Shown here: positions 9,243-21,079 of the stretch, piece after piece
Position numbering within the stretch: the first letter of the stretch is position 1
Layout of the letters: each line of letters opens with the position of its first letter
Assembly (NCBI RefSeq): GCF_003573695.1
Contig: NC_039358.1
Span: 230,095,560-230,159,559 of the forward strand
DNA length: 64,000 nucleotides
Reading direction: 5' to 3'
From: Papaver somniferum
Taxonomy: Eukaryota > Streptophyta > Magnoliopsida > Ranunculales > Papaveraceae
The notes under the pieces: generated by a model
Told to the model about the DNA's origin: nothing
The model's input: only the letters and a program-made list of their open reading frames with translations
Databases searched by the model: none
Made by a program: the position numbers and the translations under genes

Positions 9243-11846
9243 TGGTGGACCCGGGAAAGCGTCTAAAATTGAAGTGAAATGAAACGGGCCTACAGTAATA
9301 CCGCAAGTGCACGGTCGTCAGTTGTAGCTCGTGCAAGTACGGGTCGATCCACAGAGACTGGGTGTGTTTGGAGTTCTCTAGCTATTTTGGGCTCTAATTT
9401 GTTGTTGGTTAACTATGAAGCCTTTTGGGCTTTGGGCTTAGGGTACCTTTGGATTATAGGCTTGTTTGATAATGAAGTGAGCTGAGCTTGGGCTCAGTTG
9501 GTCTTGAAGTGCACTAGGCTTGGCCCTTGAAGTGCACTGGGATTTTAATTGAGTTTGGGTTTTGACCTTATTCCCTAAGAATGAACTGGGCTTTTAGCTT
9601 TTCACCTGGGCTTTGGTTAAGTCCACAGTAGACTGGGCTTAGGGTATGGTTTGAACCTGGGCTGTATTGAACTGGGTTTGGAGCAGTAGCAACAAACAAG
9701 GCTGGGCCTGGCAGGAGCACAGCAAGGATGGAGAAGTGAAGGCAACAGGATCTGGGAGCAGCAACAGGAGAAGAAGTAGCAGCAGCAGTAGCAAGAGGAA
9801 GGAAAGTAGCAGCAGCAGCAGGGTTGCAGGGCAGTGCCCAAGGCAGCTGAGTAGCAAGGCAAGGAGAAAAGAAGAGATGGCAGTGAAGTAATGGTCGCAC
9901 TAAGCCAAGAACAGTGAAAATTGATATAGGAAAAATGGACAGTGGAAAATGAAGAAAAACAGTGGCCAATGGCCAAAGGCAGTGATGGTGTGGCAGTGAC
10001 AGTGACAAAAGAAAGGCAATGGCCAAGGGCCAAAGGCAAAGGAAGAACAGGGCACAAAACAGTTATGAAAGGACAAGAGTGAAGAAAGAACAAGATACAA
10101 AAAATGAAAGGCAAAGTTGGGAGCCTAGGCATACAACTAGAGTGGGAAGAGAACCAGTTTGCTCACAGTCACTAGTGAGCACTAGTTTCTCCCCACTGCT
10201 CAATCAATCCAATGCTTCAAAGGCTTTAGCCTAACATTCACACAAAACAGTAAACATCACAACTAGGTTATGAATCCACCTTGTGACCTAGCCAGATGGT
10301 GTAATTCTATGTTAAATCCCTGTCCCTAATGGAGCTAGGTGAAGGTTCAAGCCTGCCTATGTTCCAGGGCATACATAAACGGAATGGAAGGAGAAGAAGC
10401 TTGCTAATGAGCACTAAATTCCTCCATTTCTCAATTAGCTCAATTTACAAGAATTATAACCTAACATTCCACCTCTAACAGTGACTTAAGGCATCATCTC
10501 AGCCTAGCTATACACATACACATGAGAGCTCACATAACAGCAACAACAACAAAACAATTACTAAACAGAGCATTGAACTGAACATAAACAAACACAGAAG
10601 ACATAAAACAAAAACATGAACTGAATTGAAACACAAAAACATCAACTGAATTGAAACTGAATAAGAGTAATGGAATAAACATAAAAATAGTTGAAAATTA
10701 AACACTAACCCTTGATACACTGGCTATTCCAGTGCTCTTGGGTGACACACTGGCTAACCCAGGCATGGCTTTACAACAACACCCACAACCCATATTTATA
10801 CCCAATTACACTTTAAAAGCAAAACCCCCAAAACAGTAAATTAGGGTTTCTGAAAATTGAAATTAAATCATACCAACTCTATGAAATTTGATTTTGATTT
10901 TGACCCATCCCTCTTGTGCGTCTCCTACATCTCCTGTTGCTTTCAATTTGCGTCTTTAGCTTAACCTAGTTTACCATTTGTACACGCCTAGGGTTTCAGA
11001 GAGCCGTGTAAAAATGGAAAAGTAGACAGCTAAGAGAAGGGGTATGTGATGATGGGTGTGGAGCGGTGTACGTGGTGATTATGGTGGTGGTTGAGGATTT
11101 GGTGGCGGACATGGGTGTAGCAGGTGGAGGAGCAGGTGATGGAGGTTGCTGTGAAGAAGAAAGGAGAAGAGAGGAAATCGAGTGAGAGAAAAGTGTGATC
11201 GGTTAGGGTAGATAGGGTTTGGTGTTCCGGTGTTGAGCGGACTCATCAGATTTCGATGTTCGGCGAGTGATAGGCGTTGGATCGATCCATCTGAAATGCA
11301 TCCAACGATAAGATGGAACATAGCCTTCAGCAACCGTAGGATGATGAGATACAACGAAACTAACGGCGTGAGATGGAGTTAGGTGCTGTAGTGTTGGTCA
11401 GGAATTTCAGACTTTGATGTACTGGCGATGCTGCGACCGTAGGATGCTGAGATGATCCAATCTGACGGCTGAAAATGAAGGCGGGTATGGATATAGGAAA
11501 TGGATTTGGGTAAGGGTTTTGGGCCTTGGGTATGCCAAGCCCATATCTTCTTTAAGAACAATTCTTCCTCCTTGAGCCCATTCCTAGCTTTTTGGACGTG
11601 CGCCCCATTCTTTGCGGCTTCCTTGCGTAATTCTTCCCGGCTTTTCACTACTTTTCTGCTCTTTTCGCTCCGCGACTCATCCGAACTTCGTTTATTACCT
11701 AAAAATGCAAAATTAAGTAAGAAAATTATTTATTCTTGAAAACAATGAAAATACAGAATATGGGATAAAATGTAGAATTAATGCACAAAAGATGAGTTAA
11801 ATACCAAGAAAAATATATAGAAATATGCACTTTTTAGCACTCATCA
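9243..11846 (-). repeat. 5' LTR of the 3.1-11.8 kb element (2,604 bp)
   Basis: Plus-strand boundaries are tggtggaccc at 9243 and agcactcatca ending at 11846. The region near 9296-9370 (gcaagtgcacgg, tcgtgcaagtacgggtcgatccacag) is the conserved end seen in many plant Tat/Athila-like LTRs. A CAG-rich insertion (about 9740-9850) and other length differences make it about 670 bp longer than the 3' LTR. Confidence 0.85.
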
Positions 11847-11851
11847 TATAT

Positions 11852-12500
11852 TGTGTTTGTGTGGATGCTTATTCTGTCTCAAGATAAGAATAGTGTATCA
11901 TACCTAAATTTTCGGAGGCTAAAAAGGTGGGTTTTTGGAATTCCATGTAAAACCTTGAATACTTTAATATTTTCTTGGGTTTGACGGTTACTTTTCCTAA
12001 ATTTGGTAACTAATTTTTTTAATTTTTCTTATGCTCAAAACCATAAAATTATATGGTTTTGTTTTTTATTTGTTTTTTAGTTAATTAATTTGGCTTGTAT
12101 ACAAGTCTTTTGACAAACAACATACTAAATTAACCGCACAATGGAAAACAAACAACATTTAAATAACCATTTTCATGATAATTTTTGATAAACCAAGTAA
12201 TACCCTAACCTGGAAAACTTCCATATCACAGCTGTCGAACAGACCCATAGAATTTTGTAAGAGGAACATATCCCCAAAATATTAGCTTCAAATATGTTAT
12301 TCACAAAAATGACGTCAAATATGTGAGATAGTGTGAAAAGGTGAGGGAATCCTCCCTCCGATTTACGTCGGAAATGAAGGGGAAAAAATGGTAAGTTAGT
12401 AAAAGAAATTTTCATGAATTAGCAACGCTAATTTTTTTTTCTTGTTTATAAAATAGTTTTGCCTTGTAAAAAGTAAGAACCTATGTAAAAGAGCATTGTA
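11852..12500. other. AT-rich spacer with a dispersed repeat
   Basis: No gene is supported. Positions 12,230-12,365 are the inverted copy of the repeat at 2,770-2,935, ending at ctccctccg near 12,353. Confidence 0.6.
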
Positions 12501-12503
12501 TAA

Positions 12504-13055
12504 GAGCATCCACAGTGGGCGAGTATAACCAAATTTATGGGATGAGATCCTAACACAGTGGGACGGAGTAAAGATCAAATTTGGACCAAAGATCAAATTC
12601 CAGACCAAATATGGTCGCGACCAAATCCCAAATTCTAATATAGTCGGGCGTAAATTTAAAGTACGCTTGATGCTGGGCGTAAATTTAAAGTACGCTTGTT
12701 AACGGGCGGAGATTTAAATTACGCCCGATGAAATTTTAATTAAATAAAAAAAAAAGGAATGAGGCGGACTTTTAAAGTCCGCCTGTTAAAATTTGCAAAG
12801 AATGGGGCGGACTTTTAAAGTCCGCCCGATGGAAATTTAATGAAGCGGACTTTTAAAGTCCGCCTGTTAAAATTTACAAAGGATGGGGCGGACTTTTAAA
12901 GTCCGCCTGATGGAATTTTAATGGGGCGGACTTTTAAAGTCCGCCTGACGAAATTTTAATCATTTACCGTTGCGTCACACCACGGACTAAACCCAAATTT
13001 TGGTCTTTTTTTTGATCTTTGATCTTTGGTTTTGATCGCACCACTGCAGTTGCTC
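12504..13055. mobile_element. Harbinger-type MITE with a palindrome array, 552 bp
   Basis: The ends are inverted repeats: left GAGCATCCACAGTGGGCGAG, right (reverse complemented) GAGCAACTGCAGTGGTGCGA. TAA lies on both sides (12501-12503 and 13056-13058), a 3-bp TWA duplication typical of PIF/Harbinger. The same termini in opposite orientation bound a longer relative at 28,922-30,396. There is no coding frame. Confidence 0.85.
12763..12945. repeat. Five perfect palindromes in series
   Basis: Arms GGCGGACTTT and AAAGTCCGCC around one T occur at 12763-12783, 12806-12826, 12887-12907 and 12925-12945, with a 19-bp version at 12845-12863. Spacers contain degenerate ttaaaattt and gatggaatttt. Upstream (12645-12730) lie related units built on GGGCGTAAATTTAAAGTACGC. 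Confidence 0.92.
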
Positions 13056-13058
13056 TAA

Positions 13059-13863
13059 GGGCACTATCCCTGACTTCAATCAAGGGGGGAAAGAATCTTT
13101 GTTGAAAACATTGACGTCTGGCGATTTCCAAGATTGTCACCGTTTCTTTCTTTTACCAACTAGTTTTTCTTTAGCCATCTGACTCAAGTCAGATAATCTT
13201 GATTCTTGAAGCATTATCATAGTTTGTTACATTATATATGGTTAATTTGGATTTCCCACGGGGCTTAAAACTCATTTAGGTAACACAAACATACTTGGAA
13301 GAAAAAACAGTAAAGATTAGAACTTAAGAAGTTTTGGGTGAAGAAAATGTAGTAAGAAGGGTTGGTATTGATAAGGGATTAAAGACATCGGCTTTAAAGA
13401 TGATGTACACGCCAAAAAAAATATCCCACAATAATCAGGGAGTACGTCAATATTTACTTCAAAAATGGCTTTCGAGTTTAAGCCCTATAAATACCACCAC
13501 TTTCTTCCTCCTAACGTTTTAATCTCTAAGGTCGCCTTCTTTCAAATATTATTTTTTGAAAGAAAAAAACGAGTTTCGGGTGTCTCACTTGATCTTACAA
13601 TTGGTTTGAATAATGTAAGTGGAGTACGCCATATCATTGTTTGGAGGTAAAGACCCAACTATTTATACTTTACACTATTGACTGTAAAAAAAAAAATATT
13701 TCAGTTTACGCATAAGACAAAATAGCAGGACCGAGTTGGTGAATTTAATGGTGACCAGTAATTTCTCAAACAACAAAGTCATGTCAGATTTGATATCAGT
13801 GGCAAGGGAGCAACCAATTAGATGTTGCAGCACGTTCCGATATGAATCAGACTTAACATGCAG
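13059..13863. other. Spacer without a supported gene
   Basis: Short open frames are present at 13334-13650, but none has a recognisable domain. I see no regulatory or repeat structure. Confidence 0.5.
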
Positions 13864-13871
13864 AATAATAC

Positions 13872-14050
13872 CGAAAATGCTACACTTCCCTACTCTCTTT
13901 CCCGGCTCTTTTCCCCTAGCTTATGTGTCAAGTATTTGTTGGTCAAATTCAATAATAATGGGATTTCCTACTAATCTCAATCCACATATCAAAGACTAAG
14001 GTCGATGACACGTAACCAGGAAAATGAGTGGGAAAGTGTAGCACTTCCGG
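13872..14050. mobile_element. MITE with 8-bp target duplication, 179 bp
   Basis: AATAATAC flanks the element exactly at 13864-13871 and 14051-14058. The ends are inverted repeats sharing TGCTACACTT: left CGAAAATGCTACACTTCCC, right (reverse complemented) CCGGAAGTGCTACACTTTCC. An 8-bp duplication points to the hAT superfamily or a similar type. No coding sequence. Confidence 0.7.
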
Positions 14051-14308
14051 AATAATACATTATTTGGTAGGGTCAAGGGTGATGCCTCTAAAACCAACAA
14101 AGCTATTTTTACAATCGGAATGCCTAATGCAACGAAGGTTGTTGCCTGTCTAATAGCTTAGAATCCAATTTCTTTTAACTATGCACGGTTGACAACTGAT
14201 TGACTATCATAACCAAGGTCAGGTGCACAATGAAACTAACGCCAACATCACAAGGACTAACCAATCCCTTGACCGTTGAATTAGTAATTGTCGTTGGTAA
14301 TGGTTATG

Positions 14309-14813
14309 ATGAGGGTTGGGTATCGATGAAAGCGCGAAGCGGAGCGGGGAGTGTGAAGCGTTTTTCATTTTCAGGAAGCGATACATATGTCGAAGCGTAA
14401 AGCGTCGTTTCATGGTTGATGTTTGAAACGGAAGTTTTCTGATACGTAAATTAGTAATTATAAATTTATTAGGAAGATAATATCTATATACATTTTATAT
14501 AAGTCTAATTTTTATCAAAAACAAAACGTGTGTACACCAGTTTAACCTACTCAAGACGAGTGGGAAGTGGAGTGTTCTATTCCCCCTTAAAACATACAAA
14601 CTTTTCTTTTAAAAGCTTTAAAAATTAGGCGAAATTCTTAAAGTTTCATGAAAGATGTGCTTCACATGACCGCTTCGGAGCGAAATGCTAAAATTTGAAG
14701 AGCGTACGCTTCATAAAAAATGCGCTTCACATGACCGCTTCAGATCAAGATTTTGAAATTTGAAGTGAAGTGTACGCTCCGAAACGTGAAGAATACGCTT
14801 TTTAACACCATGG
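14309..14813. repeat. GAAGCG-rich element, probable hAT-like MITE relic
   Basis: The motif gaagcg or its complement cgcttc recurs about ten times near both ends (for example 14328-14400 and 14660-14800) in inverted orientation, with an AT-rich centre. The right end runs into gctttttaacacc. Boundaries and target duplication could not be fixed. Confidence 0.4.
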
Positions 14814-14819
14814 TTGACA

Positions 14820-15530
14820 GTGTCTTTCTTTTTTTCGATAGAAGTGTTGGCGAGTTGAGAATATCTCATTTTATTTCCTTTACACAAAAAAAATCATAGC
14901 AAGCACTCAAGAATTTTTAAACATACAAAATAGATGGACATAATAGGACATGAAATTATAAATTTATTACTCAGTGGTCATTACAACCTAAAACTATGCT
15001 TCCTCTTCTCTCTCTTTTCTCTCTTCAAAAGAAGAAGAAAAAAACTCAAACTTTCGTAAATCTCTTTAGACCAGATCCGAGCAAGATTTCATTTTTTTTA
15101 AAGTTTTAGTATTTAGTTAATCAAATAAAACATGTTTTCTATTGTTTTGATGTCTTTCGGCATATTTCTTCGCCATTTGGGGCGATTTTTCTTCGTCTTT
15201 TTGGACGATTATGGGAAAAGTACTCCTTTCGTTCAAGAACATCTCTTATCAAAGAAGAAGAAAATCAGATTAAATGGTCGGGATTGATTCGGGATAATAC
15301 CATCATTTTTTCCTACTACATAAACAAAAATTAGGTATCTTTACGGTTTATCGCTCTTTCTCTTCGCAATATACTTGTAATTTGTATCTTTAATTGTATT
15401 AGGGGTTTAATCATCTTGTATTTTGATGTTTTTGTTATTCTTGTAAGTGATCATGTAATCAGTATTTTGATTTGAATGAATTGAAATATGTTGATTGACC
15501 AAAAAAAAAATATAATAAATATTGCAAGAT
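14820..15530 (+). other. Spacer with a possible poly(A)-tailed retroposed end
   Basis: The stretch ends in ttgattgacc followed by ten A (15501-15510), preceded by T/A-rich sequence like a transcript 3' end. No coding frame or target duplication was found, so a LINE or processed-transcript origin is only a possibility. Confidence 0.25.
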
Positions 15531-16268
15531 AAAAATGTATTTAGTACACAATTGATGGGGAGTACAAAATAATTCAAATTAACGAGCTCCCTTACAAACT
15601 CTAAAAAGTAAGGATAAGAAAGTATGTTGATGAGGAAGCCTTGATAATAGATGATGGAATGTTAAGTCCTTTCGGCTCCCCTTTCTGTTCGGTTGTAATC
15701 ACTGGGTTGAGGTACTTCTCTTAAGTGGCTCTTTTCGATGAATTGCGGGAGAGCAGTGCTGTCCCGCGCAGCTAGGCGAGACGCAAAGATAAGCACCAAC
15801 ATTATTCTCCGTCGGATTCTGTTATATACGACTGTAAAAAATTCAGTTTATCTTTCCTTGAATTTGAAAAACTGGCAAATTCTTGATTTTAGAATTAGTT
15901 CCTTAAATTATTCAATATATTAAAACTAATCTTCATCCATATATTTATTTTTTTAAGAAGTATCAGCGAAAGATAAACCCTTCTTCTGTTCACGGTCCTT
16001 TTAAGAGAAACCAAACATCAAAAATGTGGATAGATATTATGCGATTGAAGCTAATGATTATTGAATCTCATCAATCACACATGCATATATTTATGATTGA
16101 ATTAAAGATGACAATGAATATTTTTTCTTTTTCTTTTTTTCTTATTTTCTTTTTTTGTTTTTTTGTGTGTAGGATGATAATAAAGATGATTATCAGATTT
16201 TCTATGCTTCAAAAAAAAATCATATTTTCTGCCTCTTTGATTAGTTATGTACTTATGTTATTTCAGTT
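15531..16268. other. Spacer, nothing recognised
   Basis: AT-rich. The open frames at 15,738 and 16,024 have no family features. Confidence 0.5.
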
Positions 16269-16276
16269 ATCTAGAC

Positions 16277-17855
16277 TAGAGCTGGCAAACGGGCGGACCG
16301 GGATGGCTTGTTACAGGTTAGACGGGTTCGGGTTAACACGGGCCAAAACCTGAGGGTTGATATTATTCACGGGTGGTCATTTTCTCAACCCGCACCCGTA
16401 ATGGATTAAGCTTGCGGGCATACAGTTACCCGGCTTGTTTAATTAAAAATAAAATTTAAATTTAATTACAAAGATTAATCTAAAATAAATATGGAGAATA
16501 AAACGCATTTCTCCACTTGAGTTCTTCAACGTCTCCAGACTCTCCACCATGGTCCATGATAAACCAAATGCTATGTCTTCTACCACTCGACAAACTCAAC
16601 TGCTTCCATCTTCTTCCATCAAACAATAATCAAGCTCAACCATTTCCTCCGATTTATTGCCATCAACCATCTCTAACCATCAGTGCCATTGATCTCAAAA
16701 GCTCCACTTCTCGGGCTATACTTTGCTGATGTGAACTCTTGAAACAACATGTAGAACATGGTAACTCAGGCAATTTGTCAAACACCTGTAGTGTATATTA
16801 TTGTTATTGCAGACTGGTAATGGATAGAGCTTCCTTGCACCTTGGGTATTTGATTTCTTCCATATTTGTTCTCCTCCCCTGCAGACAATTCACACATAAC
16901 AAATCATTCAATCATTCATAACCACCATCATCTCTACATTAGATTTTTTATTTTCTAGCTCAATTTACATCCGAAGCGAACAAAAACATCAAATTTTCCT
17001 TAGAAGCACAACACAGCAGATATGAAACCAGCAAAAGTAGAACAAACAAGAGCCCTAGAATTTCATAATTCTGACCACAAACAAATAATAAAAATCCAAA
17101 CCTGGAAATGAGACCAGCAAAAATTAAATTGGGGGAAAGTGAAAATTACCAGTTACGATCTGAAGAGTCATGAGAACCAAGATCAAAACAGACTTGCAAA
17201 CATATAAGAATTCGTATAAGAGCTGCATGCATATTAACCAATTGAGAAACATCTAACAGATGTTAGTGTTACCAAAACCCCAAATCCAATTCTACCACAG
17301 ACCCATTATCCCAGATTCAGTATTAACATCTTCACTTGTTTGAGATCCACGACAGCATCATCTCTTCCCTAAATCTTAGAAATCCCATCTCAGATTCAGC
17401 CATAGCGTCTTCTCCGACAAATCAAAAACACAAATTGATTTGAGTAAACCCTAAAAAAATCAAAAACAAAAATCGATTTTAATGAAAATAAGAAAAAAGA
17501 AAAGAATAATACGAAGAAGAAGAAGTTAATGGTGTGGTGAAGAAAAAAGAAAAAAAAGCAGAAGAAGAAGAAGAAAGGTTGCTGTTGTTGTGTTGTCGCA
17601 ACCGAGAGGTGGAGATACTGAAGAAAAAATAAAAACTAGGGTTAAGAAATCATAAATCTGTTTATATATGATATTTAGACGGGTAACGGGTTGCACCCGC
17701 GTTTTTACGGGTCGGGACGGGTTAACCTGTTTACTCACAAGTCGGCATTTCTCCAACCCTAACCCCGCTTGTTTAGACACCAGCCGATCCGGGTGCGGGT
17801 TTTTTACGGGTCGGTCCGGGAAAATCCACGAATTTTGGCTTGTCTGCCAGCTCTA
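16277..17855. mobile_element. Non-autonomous hAT-type element, 1,579 bp
   Basis: The termini are TAGAGCTGGCAAACGGGCGG on the left and, reverse complemented, TAGAGCTGGCAGAC on the right. The flanks are ATCTAGAC (16269-16276) and ATCTAGGC (17856-17863), an 8-bp duplication with one change. Subterminal regions are rich in cgggt motifs (about 16,310-16,440 and 17,680-17,820), as usual for hAT. The interior (16,500-17,600) is unlike the ends and holds no transposase; it may be captured host sequence. Confidence 0.85.
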
Positions 17856-17863
17856 ATCTAGGC

Positions 17864-18530
17864 TTATTGGCTTTAGATAGTAATCTGATCATGGGGATGT
17901 AGGGATACATTAATTTTGCAATTGTGCAAAACAAAAAAAACTTGCGAAGAAGATAAATTAGGGAAAAATTGGCCAGACCTGATCATGTTACTGGATAACT
18001 TAATTAACGGTTTTTTTGTCCAAAATCATGTTAATGTCCAGCTTCAATCGGTATCAATCTTTTAATTTCTACGCAAGAACAGAAATCAACTCTTACTGTC
18101 AATGTTTGCTTAATCACATACTGTCATGTCCATGGCTGTGTTCAATGATATGATAATCAAAAAGTCGCTGCATTTTTGATCAGTCAATGAGATGATAATC
18201 GAATCCACTGGACTATCAAAAAAATTATCACTGCTTCTCTAGAGTAATCGTATCTTAAGAGACAAAATATATATTCAAGATCGTTGAATCATAGAGAATC
18301 AAATAAAATAAAAAACAGTTTGACGTAATCGCTTAAGAGAAGAAGGAGAAGAAAGAAATGTTTTTTCTTTTCTAAAAGGTCGATATCTAAGGTATGTTAG
18401 TATAAGATCCCATCATTTGATCAGAATCTTCAGATATCGTTTGCCCACGTAGGATTAATAAACAGAAAAGAAAGATTAAAGCAAAAAGGACATAAAATAA
18501 GTGAAAATAAACTCTAGGGATTTATATCCA
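17864..18530. other. Spacer, nothing recognised
   Basis: AT-rich with no gene or repeat that I can support. Confidence 0.5.
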
Positions 18531-18539
18531 TTCAAGAAA

Positions 18540-18818
18540 AGATAAACTGAATCTTATCCAGCCGTATATGAAAAAATCCAACGGCTGAGAACCTTGTTGG
18601 TTATCTTTACGTCTGGCGCAGCTGCGTAGAACATCACTGATCTTTGCGGGATCTGGATATTAAAATAAAACATCACAGGATATAATGCAGGGCGAGTCCA
18701 CCTGAAGTAAAACATGACAGGACATAGTGCAGCACTTATACACTTGAAGTAATTAAAAGGAGGATCCGAACTCGGAGCATCTGGTTTATTGTAACAGGCA
18801 CCAAACCACTGTACCAAT
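18540..18818 (-). mobile_element. tRNA-derived SINE, second family
   Basis: On the minus strand the head reads TTGGTACAGTGGTTTGGTGC (A box, from 18815 down), and about 30 bases later GAGTTCGGATCC (B box, about 18775-18764). The body contains two copies of a 30-base unit with gene-like wording CTGCACTATGTCCTGTCATG and CTGCATTATATCCTGTGATG. A headless relative lies at about 63,120-63,210. The 3' end and target duplication are not certain. Confidence 0.55.
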
Positions 18819-18989
18819 GCTCTATTTTTGTTAAAAGCTATATTTTTATTTGATAGATATTTTATTTACACCACTAAATTCCCATACCTTCCTGCAGAAA
18901 AATCACATTAAAGTGTGTTTTCCAACCTTACTCCCAAATATATATAAAAATAAATCTTTTAAGGTGATAAATTCTAATCAATTTACTAC

Positions 18990-19150
18990 ATATGTTAAGC
19001 TGAACTTTCCATTCCAAATTCATATCCCTAAAACGAATTATACACGTACGTATGACGTTCCGAACTACTGCCGACTTACGGACCGTTGACCGGATCTGAT
19101 TTTTGCAAATCTGAATAATACACGTACGTTTGCCGTTCCGCACGTTTGCA
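18990..19150. repeat. Imperfect direct repeat with CGTACGT core
   Basis: tacacgtacgtatgacgttccgaac (about 19038-19062) and tacacgtacgtttgccgttccgcac (about 19118-19142) are near-identical blocks 80 bp apart. Both contain the palindrome ACGTACGT. Origin unknown. Confidence 0.55.
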
Positions 19151-19314
19151 GCATCCCGAATTGCTAACTAGGCTCGAGATACCGGAAAAGCGTGGCATTG
19201 CACTTCTTCCACACCTTACTTCCTGCATCCATCAAAAAAAGATTGTTTTCACAGGATAAAATGTTTATCCTTTCCACATTTGGCTGGTTGTGGTTGGTCT
19301 CTTCTCGACCTTGA

Positions 19315-19440
19315 TGAACCCTATATTCATTGATTTCTTATAATAGTTCTCCACCAACTTGGTGATTTAACACCACGGGTTTGTGTCGATTGATATTAAG
19401 TACGGGATCTCGACTCAAAAGCTCTCAATAAAATGGAACC
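19315..19440 (-). repeat. Dispersed repeat F, copy 1
   Basis: The reverse complement reads gagtcgagatcccgtactta, a short AT stretch, then gtggtgttaaatcacca and ttggtggagaa, matching 34,722-34,868 and 62,862-62,996. This copy lacks the extra ccattttatgrgatc segment found in the other three. Confidence 0.65.
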
Positions 19441-20074
19441 TAAACTCAAAAAAGTACTCACCATAACCAATAAATCTTAGGAATATTTGATGCAGAGGCA
19501 TGATGAAACCCAAAAATCACTTAAAACAAACATTATTGGAAGAATGAAAACCCTAGAAATTGAAGTAGTTTAGTATAAAGAAATATTAGCAATGGGAAAT
19601 GTTATTTATAAGGGGTTTGAAGGCATGCATCATTCTGGTTGCTATTGATGTTGCCCTTATTGTCATGTCAGAAAGTCTTGAAGTATATTCCTAGTGTAAG
19701 AGTTTATCGAAACACTTTTTAAACATTCATGTAATAAACTGTTTGCAAACTGTTGCAAGACTCTCTGACATATCCCAGACTGCCAGAGAGAATAAATACT
19801 TCTTGGTAAAGCTGTTACAACTAGGTAATTCACATCGAAAAATGTCTCGCCTCCTACCACATTTCCATCACTTCAAATTTTAATCTTTAAGTTTTGTTCA
19901 AGGTTTGATCTCTGAATTTCGAATGTGTTTTGTTTCAAACGAGTTTTGGGCTTCTAACTTTATTTCATAAAGGCTTTCAGCCAGCATCATGACAAGGACT
20001 AACCAGTATCTAAAGTATTGGTTGAACTAGCAAAATTGTTGTTTTGTAATTATAATTGTTACGATAAGAGTTGT

Positions 20075-20215
20075 TTTTGAGTTAGATCCCATTTTATCCA
20101 AAACATTTTAGCTGAGAACTTGAGATCCCATTTTATGTGATCTCGTACTCAATATCATATACCGACAAAAACCCGTTGTATCAAATCACGGAGTCAATCG
20201 ACGTGAGAAAAGGAA
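20075..20215 (+). repeat. Dispersed repeat F, copy 2 (degraded)
   Basis: Contains gagatcccattttatg, then gatctcgtactcaatatcat and cgttgtatcaaatcac, colinear with copies 3 and 4 but more diverged. Confidence 0.6.
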
Positions 20216-20594
20216 AGATGAACTAAATGCATTAGCCACGTTACAGTCTTACCTACTTTAACAGCTACTAGATGCCTATACGTGTATCTGATACTGTTGC
20301 GAAATGTGTGCCCCGAACTCCTGCCCCTCCCTATGTGTGTGAGGTGCCGACGTGCAGTGCCTGTGCCCGCCCCTTAAAACTGGGTAATTAGTGATTACCA
20401 AAGTAAAGCTAATATGTTGCCGTTACCAAATTAAAACCTTCTAGTAATTATTAAGAAGCATAAGTGAAATTCACGTACCTCATGGTTTCGAAATTTTAAA
20501 TGAGGCTTTTTTTGACACCATAATTGTTCGTTCATGTTATATATGATATGGGCATCTACTATGCTCCGTATACGGTTTTTGTTTTTGGAGTTTT

Positions 20595-20714
20595 TCTAAA
20601 TAAACTCTTATAAACAAATTCCATCGGGAACAATAGCGCTTATTAATAAATAATTCTAAATAAACTCTTATAAATAAATTTCATCCGGAACAATAACTCT
20701 TATTAATAAATAAT
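20595..20714. repeat. 60-bp tandem duplication
   Basis: tctaaataaactcttata begins at 20595 and again at 20655. The units differ at only a few bases, and both end in cttattaataaataat. Confidence 0.85.
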
Positions 20715-20899
20715 AAAACCTAACTATACGGGTAAAATCGAAAATGCTAGGTTGACGGAAAAGCAAATCCCGAACTTCATCCCGCAACACACAGAATAAT
20801 AGGATCCACTTTAACCTTTACTAATTCCACTGCCAAGAGGCTTCTTTTTTTTCCATCAGATCCCTTATCATCTCGGGACAAATTTTCGGTGGTGTTTCT

Positions 20900-21070
20900 A
20901 TAATAACACTAAACCCATCGATGGATTTCAACCGAGAATCCACCGAGTCTCACAAATATAATGATACCCACCACCAACACGTGGCCCCCTGTTAATCTCC
21001 TCGGGGGTGGGTCCCATGTATCTGTGAGACTCGGTGGATCTCTCGTTAGAAATCTATCTATGTATGAGTC
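20900..21070. mobile_element. Inverted-repeat MITE of unknown superfamily
   Basis: About 31-bp arms face each other. The left arm (20,924-20,955) contains atccaccgagtctcaca, and the right arm (21,021-21,053) contains tgtgagactcggtggat. Weaker similarity extends outward on both sides. No clean target duplication was found. Confidence 0.55.
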
Positions 21071-21079
21071 TATCACCAC

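Larger units (their letters stand above)
3118..11846 (-). mobile_element. Non-autonomous Ty3/gypsy-type LTR retrotransposon (gag only, no pol), 8.7 kb
   Basis: Two LTRs flank an internal region lying on the minus strand. In element orientation the LTRs start TGATGAGTGC and end CCACCA. A 5-bp target duplication TATAT lies at 3113-3117 and 11847-11851. The primer site next to the 5' LTR resembles the complement of a tRNA-Asp 3' end, as in Tat/Athila-type elements, and a purine tract adjoins the 3' LTR. The only coding relic is a frameshifted gag with a CCHC knuckle; no protease, reverse transcriptase or integrase is visible. This is the structure of a large non-autonomous derivative (LARD or TR-GAG type), which would depend on a related autonomous element. 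Confidence 0.88.

Noticed and set aside
8658..9277. Glutamine- and serine-rich plus-strand open frames
   Set aside because: They arise from CAG/CAA repeats in the leader of a minus-strand retrotransposon and run across its primer site and LTR. There is no domain or start context.
9568..10132. Leucine- and cysteine-rich minus-strand frames
   Set aside because: They lie inside the LTR, opposite GCA/AGC-rich repeats; low-complexity composition explains them.
12763..12945. CRISPR array
   Set aside because: Regular palindromes with spacers look similar at first sight, but the spacers are related AT-rich remnants, the host is a plant, and the array lies within a MITE with TAA duplication.
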